DNA from: Spirochaeta sp.
GTDB taxonomy: Bacteria > Spirochaetota > Spirochaetia > Sphaerochaetales > Sphaerochaetaceae
Assembly: GCA_020054965.1 (NCBI GenBank)
Contig: JAIMZO010000023.1
Coordinates: 1-11,896, forward strand
Direction of reading: 5' to 3'
Length of the DNA stretch: 11,896 bases
Below, piece by piece: positions 1 through 5,218 of the stretch. The translations under genes and the position numbers were made by a program. The notes below the pieces were generated by a model. That model did no database searches. It was not told where the DNA came from and saw only the letters and a list, made by a program, of their open reading frames with translations. The number at the start of each line of letters is the position of its first letter. The stretch's first letter is position 1.

Positions 1-782
1 TCTCTGTAGAATTCTTTGAAAAAGTAGCACATATCGATGACCCTGTAGGAGCCATCTCTGTACATGGGGTCTGTGGTGTTTTGGGTACCATCCTCACGGG
101 TTTGTTCGCCCTCGATGGTGGACTCTTCTATGGTGGAGGCATTGGCCTACTGGGTATCCAGAGCTTTGGTGTTCTCTCGGTAATGTTGTGGGTTTCCTTG
201 TCCATGGGCCTTTTGTTCTTCCTGATCAAGAAGACGGTGGGATTGCGTGTAAGCAGGGAAGAGGAGATTGCAGGCCTGGACCTTGAGGAACATGGTCTAG
301 CCTCCTGCTATGCTGACTTCATGCCGATTGTTGCCGGATTCAAAGCAACAGCGTCGATCGATGAGGCAGTCACAGTGGTGAACAAAGTGCCACCTGCTTC
401 TCCACCCTCACGTGATGCAGAGATGTACAAGGTGGTCATTGTCAGTCGCCAGAGTAAGTTCAACGATCTCAAGGAGGCCTTGAATGATATCGGGGTCATG
501 GGAATGACACTGACCCAGGTAATGGGCTGTGGGATGCAGAAAGGTCAGAAGGAGTACTACCGTGGGGTGCCGGTCTCACCGACATTGCTTCCCAAGATGC
601 AGGTTGAGACGGTGGTAAGCAAGGTCCCGGTACGGACGGTGATCGAGACGGCAAAGAAAGCCCTGTATACCGGCCATGTCGGGGATGGTAAGATCTTCGT
701 GTACACGGTTGACAATGTTGTCAAGGTACGTACCGGGGAGGAAGGGTACGATGCACTGCAGGATGAAGTGGTTCCTGAATAA
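1..782 (+). CDS. amt: Ammonium transporter (Amt family) fused to a C-terminal P-II domain, 5' end missing
   Basis: The reading frame is open from the window edge (first full codon at position 3), so only the last 259 residues are seen. The first part is the end of an Amt/Mep/Rh ammonia channel. The conserved DDPVGAISVHGVCG block contains the second of the two pore histidines (His codon 63-65), further membrane segments follow, then the usual GLRVSREEEIAGLDLEEHG cytoplasmic tail. A linker of about 40 residues leads to a complete P-II (GlnB/GlnK) domain from about position 423, with the T-loop near 530-595 and the C-terminal signature TGHVGDGKIFVYTV. P-II proteins normally bind Amt channels as separate subunits and close them according to ATP/ADP/2-oxoglutarate; here the regulator is covalently attached. 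The T-loop reads EYYRGVPVSPTLLPK, so the position of the uridylylated Tyr51 of E. coli GlnB is Val. Modification by GlnD at that site is therefore not expected. Both domains are clear; the pairing as an in-cis gate is inferred. Confidence 0.95.
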   Translation, partial: SVEFFEKVAHIDDPVGAISVHGVCGVLGTILTGLFALDGGLFYGGGIGLLGIQSFGVLSVMLWVSLSMGLLFFLIKKTVGLRVSREEEIAGLDLEEHGLASCYADFMPIVAGFKATASIDEAVTVVNKVPPASPPSRDAEMYKVVIVSRQSKFNDLKEALNDIGVMGMTLTQVMGCGMQKGQKEYYRGVPVSPTLLPKMQVETVVSKVPVRTVIETAKKALYTGHVGDGKIFVYTVDNVVKVRTGEEGYDALQDEVVPE

Positions 783-803
783 CGATAGCTCCTGCAAGTA
801 AAG

Positions 804-830
804 AAACGCACCATTATTTGGTGCGTTTTT
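804..830. terminator. Rho-independent terminator between convergent amt and purU
   Basis: A 9-base-pair stem (AAACGCACC at 804-812 with GGTGCGTTT at 820-828) encloses a 7-base loop and runs into T826-T830. It lies 22 bases after the amt stop codon. Read on the other strand, the stem is followed by TTTCTTTA, so it may also stop transcription of purU, which converges from the right. Confidence 0.85.
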
Positions 831-854
831 CCTTCTGGTATATAGTAATATTTC

Positions 855-1727
855 CTATTGCCCCGAGCTAAAGACAATCGTTCGGTTCTTGAAAATGATG
901 ATCCGGCTTTCCAGATGTGCTTGCACCCCTTTTGCGAGGACCCTTCGCTCCACATCCTTTCCGACATCCCTGAGACCGGCTGGCCCAAGCTCATGGTTTA
1001 CCCTCACCACATCCTGTTCGATGATTGGGCCTTGGTCCAGATCCTTGCTGGCATAGTGTGCAGTTGCCCCGATCATTTTCACTCCCCGCTCATATGCCCT
1101 GCGATAGGGGTTTGCCCCCTGGAATGCCGGAAGGAAGCCATGATGGATGTTGATGATCTTTCCTTGCCATTCATCAATAAAGTCAGAAGAGAGAATCTGC
1201 ATATAACGTGCAAGTACGACTACATCGACATCAAAACGCTTGAGCAATGTACGTACCTTCATCTCTTGCTCTACCTTGGTCTCTGGGGTGACCGGGAGAT
1301 AGTAGAAAGGGATCCTGAACTGATTGGCAATGATCTCCAGGTCGGGGTGATTGCTGATGATCAAGGGAATATCACACTGGAGATCCCCTTCATCCTTCCT
1401 TGCGATAAGATCGTAGAGACAGTGGCTGGCCTTGCTTACCAGGATGGCCATTCTGTATCGGTAGTCGCTGTAGTGACACTCCCATGAGAGGTTGTACTCT
1501 TCGGCGAAGAGTGAGAAATCCTCTTCCAATTGCGTGCGGGTGGTTTTCAGGTCAGCCATATCCAGTTCGATGCGCATGAAATAGCGCCCCTCAGTGTTGT
1601 CGGTATGTTGCTGACAATGCAGGATGTTGTAGGAACGCTGATAGAACCAAGTTGAAGTTGCGCTGAGTATGCCCTTACGATCCTCACACTGGATGAGGAA
1701 AATGATTTTCTTCTGTTTGCTTGCCAT
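855..1727 (-). CDS. purU: Formyltetrahydrofolate deformylase (PurU)
   Basis: PurU hydrolyses 10-formyltetrahydrofolate to formate and tetrahydrofolate in the cytoplasm, balancing one-carbon folates and supplying formate for purine synthesis. The 290-residue product has the family's usual length and order. An N-terminal ACT-type domain covers about residues 7-85 (begins IIFLIQCEDRKGILSATS). A formyltransferase fold follows from about residue 92. Catalytic residues shared with glycinamide ribonucleotide transformylase are visible: Asn193 and His195 in NIHHGFLP, and Asp231 in DLDQGP. The GANPYRRAYERGVKMIGATAHY block is typical of PurU. The ATG at 1727 lies 12 bases after the xseB stop codon, with a weak AAAGG ribosome site, so the gene is probably the last cistron of the xseA-xseB run. 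No purine genes are nearby. Confidence 0.95.
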   Translation of the reverse strand: MASKQKKIIFLIQCEDRKGILSATSTWFYQRSYNILHCQQHTDNTEGRYFMRIELDMADLKTTRTQLEEDFSLFAEEYNLSWECHYSDYRYRMAILVSKASHCLYDLIARKDEGDLQCDIPLIISNHPDLEIIANQFRIPFYYLPVTPETKVEQEMKVRTLLKRFDVDVVVLARYMQILSSDFIDEWQGKIINIHHGFLPAFQGANPYRRAYERGVKMIGATAHYASKDLDQGPIIEQDVVRVNHELGPAGLRDVGKDVERRVLAKGVQAHLESRIIIFKNRTIVFSSGQ

Positions 1728-1739
1728 ATATGTCTGCCT

Positions 1740-1949
1740 TTATTCGAGTACTGTTGTTTCTGCTTCCGTAAGGTCCTCAGAGAGAATGACCTCTACTTTG
1801 CGTTTGGCCTCAGAGAGTGTTTTCTCCAGTGCCTTGGATAGGCGCATGCCTTCCTCGAACAAGGAAAGACTCTCCTCAAGAGAAGTCTCCATCTGGTTGA
1901 GTTTCTGAGCTATCTCCTCGATTCTTTTGACATCCGATTCAAAACTCAT
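1740..1949 (-). CDS. xseB: Exodeoxyribonuclease VII small subunit (XseB)
   Basis: This 69-residue acidic, helical protein is the small subunit of exonuclease VII, which degrades single-stranded DNA to oligonucleotides together with XseA. The family pattern is visible: an early helix (KRIEEIAQKLNQMETSLEESL), then LFEEGMRLSKALEKTLSEAKRKVEVI, a heptad-like stretch that binds the long helices of XseA. The length is normal. The ATG lies 2 bases after the xseA stop codon, and its ribosome site AAGGAG is inside the last codons of xseA, so the two are translationally coupled. An intact xseB next to an interrupted xseA is a reason to question whether that interruption is real or lethal to function. 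Confidence 0.93.
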   Translation of the reverse strand: MSFESDVKRIEEIAQKLNQMETSLEESLSLFEEGMRLSKALEKTLSEAKRKVEVILSEDLTEAETTVLE

Positions 1950-1951
1950 GG

Positions 1952-2749
1952 TTACTCCTTTATCTGTGCCGTTCGCTTGCCATCAACGAATGTCAGACGC
2001 ACGATTTCCCCGATTGCGGCCTGTTCCTTGCTCTTGATGAGCGTTCCACTCTCGCTTTGGACCGCTGCATAGCCTCGCGCTAGTATAGCAAGGGGAGAAA
2101 GGGCTTGCAACTCTCTCGCCGCTGATTCATATCTAGCTTGGTTTTCCCGTACTTTTTGCTGGACGGCATTGATGAGATTCTGGCTGGCGTTGGCCAGCAG
2201 GTACTCCCTGTTGTCTATGATCGCATGAATCTGTCGCGCATCAAACCTGCCCAGTTGGTGGGTGGCAAGGGTAAGGCGATACTGCATGGCTTTCTGCATC
2301 TCTGCCTGCAGCGATTTCAGGTTCTGCCACAGATCGAGATAGCCCTGGCTTACCAGCTCGGCTGCAGCAGAAGGGGTAGGGGCTCTCAGGTCTGCAACAT
2401 AGTCAGAGAGCGCCCAGTCTATCTCATGCCCTACTGCACTGATGATGGGTATCTCTGATTCATGCATTGCCTCAAGGACCACTTCCTCGCTGAAGGGAAG
2501 CAGATCTTCCAGGGAACCACCTCCCCGTCCAACGATCAAGACATCACAGAGCAGCAGGCTGTTTGCCTGCCTGATGCGATTGGCGATGGAAGCAGCGCTG
2601 CTCTCTCCCTGTACAACTGCAGGAAGAACCAATACGTCCAATGATGGAGAGCGACGGTTCAGTACCTTGAGGATGTCCTGCAGGGCTGCCCCTGTTGCAC
2701 TGGTTACCACGCCAACGCGATGGGGCTGGCGGGGGATGGGCTTTTTCAA
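1952..2749 (-). CDS. XseA C-terminal fragment (catalytic core), possible TTG re-initiation
   Basis: This 265-residue fragment would begin at a TTG located 3 bases after the internal stop codon. It starts at KKPIPRQPHRVGVVTSATGAA and holds the whole catalytic core: VGRGGGSLEDL, then AVGHEIDWALSDYVADLRAP and TPSAAAEL, which include the His and Asp residues needed for nuclease activity. A coiled-coil tail follows, ending in LAILARGYAAVQ. A purine-rich AAGGGG lies about 15 bases before the TTG, longer than ideal spacing, so efficient re-initiation is possible but not shown. If it is made, exonuclease VII would be a three-part enzyme. Confidence 0.55.
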   Translation of the reverse strand: MKKPIPRQPHRVGVVTSATGAALQDILKVLNRRSPSLDVLVLPAVVQGESSAASIANRIRQANSLLLCDVLIVGRGGGSLEDLLPFSEEVVLEAMHESEIPIISAVGHEIDWALSDYVADLRAPTPSAAAELVSQGYLDLWQNLKSLQAEMQKAMQYRLTLATHQLGRFDARQIHAIIDNREYLLANASQNLINAVQQKVRENQARYESAARELQALSPLAILARGYAAVQSESGTLIKSKEQAAIGEIVRLTFVDGKRTAQIKE

Positions 2750-2752
2750 TGA

Positions 2753-3136
2753 TTAATCGAAGTACCCCTTGCTGGCATACAGTCTCTTGCGTGCCTCTAG
2801 CAGGGCAAGGATCTCACCCTGTCCTGCCTTCTCCATGCTTTCACACTTGATCTGGTAGGTCCCTCTTGCCCCATATACATCCAGATTGCCGGTTACCGTG
2901 ACCTTGTCACCTTCAGATGGGGTAAAATCGACTTTCCAGGTACTTCCCTTGAACATCACTGCGCTGATCTGGGAGTTTGCATCCTTGAGGGTGAAGAACC
3001 AGTGACCGGTTGAGGAAGGACGGAAGTTGGAAATTTCCCCGGTGACCTTCAATCCGTAGAAACCTTCCTCGAGTGTGCGCTTGATCAGACTTGTCAGCTC
3101 ACTGACTGTTAAATCAGTGTGAAACAGTTCATGCAT
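2753..3136 (-). CDS. XseA N-terminal fragment (OB-fold, single-strand DNA binding)
   Basis: This is the 127-residue product expected if translation stops at the internal TAA. It contains the XseA leader (LTVSELTSLIKRTLEEGF) and the complete OB-fold (about residues 27-100: GLKVTGEISNF, GHWFFTLKD, GDKVTVTGNLDVYGARGTYQI). It ends with the connecting helix ALLEARKRLYASKGYFD. It has no catalytic residues, so alone it could bind DNA at most. The ATGA-type overlap with the upstream membrane-protein gene suggests coupled translation. Confidence 0.6.
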   Translation of the reverse strand: MHELFHTDLTVSELTSLIKRTLEEGFYGLKVTGEISNFRPSSTGHWFFTLKDANSQISAVMFKGSTWKVDFTPSEGDKVTVTGNLDVYGARGTYQIKCESMEKAGQGEILALLEARKRLYASKGYFD

Positions 3137-3785
3137 GCCCTGCTTCCTTTTTCCTGGACAGCATATGCATTTGGTTGAGAATGCCAAGGAAGGCAAAAAT
3201 TGCCCAGAGAGCGAAGAAGAGCCAGAACTGAAGGTACCAGAAACGGGAAAGCAACCAGGCTACGATCAGGGAACCAGCGATGGCGCTTTCCAGTGCCATG
3301 TAGGATTCAAACCGTGTAATGCTAAGTGAGAGGATGGCGACCAATGCCACAGACGTCACGATAAAACTTGGGGTGAGGGGGAGGAAGCTCAAGAGCAGGA
3401 AGAAAATAATAAGGCTCATGGAAACGGCGGTAAAGAGGGCTACAACCAGCTCAACAATCTTCTGTCTCTTTCTCGCAAGGAGGAACAGGACCAGACCACC
3501 GGATGCAAAGGAGACCAGGTAGAGTAGGACACCACGATAATCAGAAGGATTGAAAAGGACGTTCCAGAGCGCTTTAAGGGGGGTGGGATCCTGCAGGACC
3601 TGCATGAAGGACTCCCGTTCATAGCTCATCAAGGCAATGAAGAGAAAAACAATCGATCCTGAGACGACACTGCGAAGCCTTACAAGCAAGCTCTTGGTCT
3701 TATATCCATAAAAACAGAGAAAGAAGCCTACAAGGAGGCCGATGAGCATTACAGGGGCACCAATGGTCGTTGTTTCACTTTGCAT
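3129..3785 (-). CDS. Multipass membrane protein of unknown function
   Basis: I do not recognise this 218-residue protein with certainty. It has about seven hydrophobic segments, near residues 8-28, 36-53, 84-103, 110-132, 138-157, 164-180 and 182-203. Short charged loops separate them (for example SYERES and ARKRQK), and the tail RKKEAGHA is basic. The first two segments, with FFLCFYGYKTKSLLVRLRSVVSG, loosely recall the DUF4203/TMEM198 membrane family, but this is a resemblance by eye only. No enzyme motif or conserved polar cluster is evident. The ATG at 3785 has AAGGAAC upstream at good spacing; an ATG 4 bases earlier is in another frame. The stop codon overlaps the xseA start by 8 bases, so the gene leads the xseA-xseB-purU run. 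The linkage says little about its job. Confidence 0.75.
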   Translation of the reverse strand: MQSETTTIGAPVMLIGLLVGFFLCFYGYKTKSLLVRLRSVVSGSIVFLFIALMSYERESFMQVLQDPTPLKALWNVLFNPSDYRGVLLYLVSFASGGLVLFLLARKRQKIVELVVALFTAVSMSLIIFFLLLSFLPLTPSFIVTSVALVAILSLSITRFESYMALESAIAGSLIVAWLLSRFWYLQFWLFFALWAIFAFLGILNQMHMLSRKKEAGHA

Positions 3786-3803
3786 GCATGTTCCTTCTCA
3801 CGT

Positions 3804-3835
3804 AAAAAAAAGAGACAGCAACATACGCTGTCTCT
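3804..3835 (-). terminator. Rho-independent terminator after the ferredoxin gene
   Basis: On the minus strand a 9-base-pair stem (AGAGACAGC with GCTGTCTCT; 3811-3819 pairs with 3827-3835) and a 7-base loop are followed by a run of T residues (3804-3810). It sits 17 bases after the ferredoxin stop codon. Its T-run ends only 18 bases before the start codon of the next minus-strand gene at 3785. Confidence 0.9.
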
Positions 3836-3852
3836 CAGCCTAAGTTGTTGCC

Positions 3853-4032
<180 letters not shown>

Positions 4033-4054
4033 TTACTTATTTTCGTTGTTTCTG

Positions 4055-4083
4055 ACTATATACCTCCTTGGTATTCAAGTCAA
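4055..4083 (-). promoter_or_regulatory. Sigma-70-type promoter of the ferredoxin gene
   Basis: On the minus strand TTGACT (4078-4083) and TATAGT (4055-4060) are separated by exactly 17 bases. The expected start of transcription is near 4048, giving a leader of about 28 bases with the AAGGAG site. AT-rich sequence lies upstream (4084-4190). The match to consensus is strong, but it is a prediction by eye. Confidence 0.75.
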
Positions 4084-4184
4084 GGAATATGAGATATCTG
4101 TACTGATAGTGATGCTTACTCAACGATATATTACTATGAGTTATAAGTTAAAAAATCCTAACAAATTTTTAGCAAAGTTGTATG

Positions 4185-4212
4185 AAAAAATACTCCCAAC
4201 CTAATGGCGGAG
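4185..4212 (-). terminator. Possible terminator of the iron-sulfur two-gene operon
   Basis: On the minus strand, 9 bases after the stop codon at 4222, CTCC (4209-4212) can pair with GGAG (4193-4196) around an inner CC/GG pair. A T-run follows at 4185-4190. The stem is short and imperfect, so this is a weak candidate. The rest of the gap from 4084 to 4184 is AT-rich, and I see nothing else in it. Confidence 0.4.
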
Positions 4213-4221
4213 GTATGTACA

Positions 4222-4791
4222 TTATTCCTTCATCCAGGAGATGGCCTTGTCCTGAAGCGTACCAATCGGGCAGATGGCACACCATAGGCGAGGACGGTAG
4301 ATGAGGGCCAGGATGCTGGCAAGAATCGTTGTGCTGAGCATCATGGAATAGAAACGGTAGGAGAGATGTAAGAGGAATGGTGGTACACTTACCTGCAGCA
4401 ACTGCGGCAGGGGAAACAGCGGGATGGCTATAAAAAGGCGGATGTACGGCATTGCTTCCATATTCCCCATGGCTATCTGGGTTGTCGAGCCGGCTATGAA
4501 CATAAGATTGAGTCCAAAGTACCAAATCATATAGTGCTTTGCTTTACCGCTGGTGATGAACCGAGGGTTTTTTCTCCAGTTGCGCTTTTTCCCTACCTGG
4601 TTGAGATAGCTTGCCCGTGGGCAGTAGCGCTGGCACCATACCTTCCTCTTGACCATTGCAAGCAAGATGAAGGGAAGTGCCATGCAAAGAAGGGCAAGGT
4701 TGGCAAAGAGTATGGAAACAAAACCAAGGGAAAAATAGGCAAGGGTGATGATGAAAAGGCCTGGGAGCAATCCTTTTGATTTCCTGATCAT
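4222..4791 (-). CDS. NapH/NosR-like membrane protein with 4Fe-4S motifs
   Basis: The 189-residue integral membrane protein has about five hydrophobic segments, near residues 9-27, 28-47, 86-104, 116-141 and 150-166. Two cysteine motifs lie at membrane borders: Cys53-x3-Cys57-Pro in VWCQRYCPRASYL, and Cys171-x2-Cys174-Pro in LWCAICPIGTLQD. These resemble the CX3CP motifs of the NapH/NosR/FixG-type polyferredoxin family, which pass electrons between quinol or membrane donors and soluble ferredoxins. The second motif is one residue shorter than the usual CX3CP. The start at 4791 is chosen because it forms an ATGA overlap with the stop codon of the upstream ferredoxin-like gene; an in-frame extension to 4854 lies entirely inside that gene. 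The overlap argues that the two proteins work as a pair. The electron donor and acceptor are unknown. Confidence 0.8.
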   Translation of the reverse strand: MIRKSKGLLPGLFIITLAYFSLGFVSILFANLALLCMALPFILLAMVKRKVWCQRYCPRASYLNQVGKKRNWRKNPRFITSGKAKHYMIWYFGLNLMFIAGSTTQIAMGNMEAMPYIRLFIAIPLFPLPQLLQVSVPPFLLHLSYRFYSMMLSTTILASILALIYRPRLWCAICPIGTLQDKAISWMKE

Positions 4792-5042
4792 GCACCCTCC
4801 TTCCGTTTCATCTTCAGGGCTCCAGGAAAGCAGTAACGGGTACATTTCCCGCAATCAGTGCATTTCCTTTTGCCTACTTTCGGTGCTGCAAACCCTTTCT
4901 GGGTCAAGGCGCCGGAAGGGCAGACTCCTACTGCTGGACAGCGGTGGTTCTGGGGACAACGATGGGTGAGTACGGTCAATACTTTTGGCTCTTTAGGCCC
5001 TGCTGGTTTCAAACCAAAAAATGATGCGATGTCAAATGCCAT
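4788..5042 (-). CDS. Small ferredoxin-like 4Fe-4S protein with an irregular first cysteine motif
   Basis: This 84-residue protein starts MAFDIASFFGLKPAGPKEPK. It has a canonical C-x2-C-x2-C-x3-C set at Cys61, 64, 67 and 71 (CTDCGKCTRYCFPGAL). Before it lies an unusual Cys29-x5-Cys35-x5-Cys41-Pro motif (RCPQNHRCPAVGVCPSGAL). Only seven cysteines are present, so a second cluster would need a non-cysteine ligand (His27 and His33 are near), would be a 3Fe cluster, or would use the partner protein. I recall similar CPQNHxCP motifs in small ferredoxins of other anaerobes, but cannot assign a function. The ATG at 5042 has AAGGAAGAG upstream. The gene is first in a two-gene operon with the NapH-like membrane protein. 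Its C-terminus is strongly basic (KMKRKEGA). Confidence 0.85.
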   Translation of the reverse strand: MAFDIASFFGLKPAGPKEPKVLTVLTHRCPQNHRCPAVGVCPSGALTQKGFAAPKVGKRKCTDCGKCTRYCFPGALKMKRKEGA

Positions 5043-5071
5043 GGTGCTCTCTTCCTTGATAATCCTTTGTA

Positions 5072-5087
5072 GTTCTGGTTCCAGAAC
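5072..5087. promoter_or_regulatory. Perfect palindrome, likely operator
   Basis: GTTCTGG-TT-CCAGAAC is a perfect inverted repeat of 7 bases with a 2-base spacer. It overlaps the end of the putative -10 box and the expected transcription start of the iron-sulfur operon. It is too compact, and lacks a T-run, to be a terminator. The position suits a repressor dimer. I cannot name the regulator. Confidence 0.6.
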
Positions 5088-5114
5088 CGTATCGGAAAAC
5101 AGCTATTCTGTCAA
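5086..5114 (-). promoter_or_regulatory. Putative promoter of the iron-sulfur operon
   Basis: On the minus strand a perfect TTGACA -35 box (5109-5114) is followed, after exactly 17 bases, by TACGGT (5086-5091). This keeps the most conserved first, second and sixth bases of the -10 box but is otherwise weak. A strong -35 box with a poor -10 box is common for regulated promoters. Transcription would start near 5079. Confidence 0.6.
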
Positions 5115-5167
5115 ATGGTTGTTAATAGCAAATATTGTGAACAGCAAAAGCCCCTTCCGGGTTTCCC

Positions 5168-5196
5168 TTGCATAGAGACTCTCTTGGATATATAGT
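5168..5196 (+). promoter_or_regulatory. Putative promoter of topB
   Basis: TTGCAT (5168-5173) and TATAGT (5191-5196) are separated by 17 bases. Transcription would start near 5203, leaving a leader of about 16 bases with a GGAGGAG ribosome site. This supports the TTG at 5219 as the true start. The -10 box is the same hexamer as in the ferredoxin promoter. Confidence 0.6.
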
Positions 5197-5218
5197 CAGC
5201 CTCGTGGAGGAGTACATC

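Larger units (their letters stand above)
1952..3136 (-). pseudogene. xseA: Exodeoxyribonuclease VII large subunit (xseA) interrupted by one in-frame TAA
   Basis: Read through position 2753-2755, this frame gives a 394-codon XseA of normal length and domain order: N-terminal OB-fold, catalytic core, coiled-coil tail. Exonuclease VII trims single-stranded DNA in repair and recombination. The only defect is a TAA at codon 128. It falls in the block that in E. coli reads LFDQQYKKPLP and here reads YFD-stop-SLKKPIP. No base is gained or lost. The lost residue may have been Gln or Glu, since CAA or GAA becomes TAA by one change. The ATG at 3136 is chosen because it matches the family start (MHELFHTDLTVSELTSLIKR) and has AGGA upstream; it overlaps the preceding gene by 8 bases. 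A longer frame to 3196 has no family support. The cause may be a true nonsense mutation, a split gene made by re-initiation, or a sequencing error. Stop reassignment is unlikely because TAA ends several other genes here. Confidence 0.85.

Noticed and set aside
858..1487. Open frame of 209 codons on the + strand
   Set aside because: It lies opposite purU, whose product has clear catalytic motifs. The + frame gives no recognisable protein and has no ribosome site.
2753..2755. TAA read as a sense codon (stop reassignment)
   Set aside because: amt, topB, dapB, dapA, lysA and xseB all end at TAA at the expected family length, so TAA works as a stop here.
2747..2761. Frameshift in xseA
   Set aside because: The codons on both sides of the interruption are in the same frame (2755 back to 1952 is a multiple of three), so it is a stop codon and not an insertion or deletion.
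5168..5218. N-terminal extension of topoisomerase III to the TTG at 5168
   Set aside because: These codons overlap the predicted promoter and match no topoisomerase N-terminus. The TTG at 5219 has the ribosome site.
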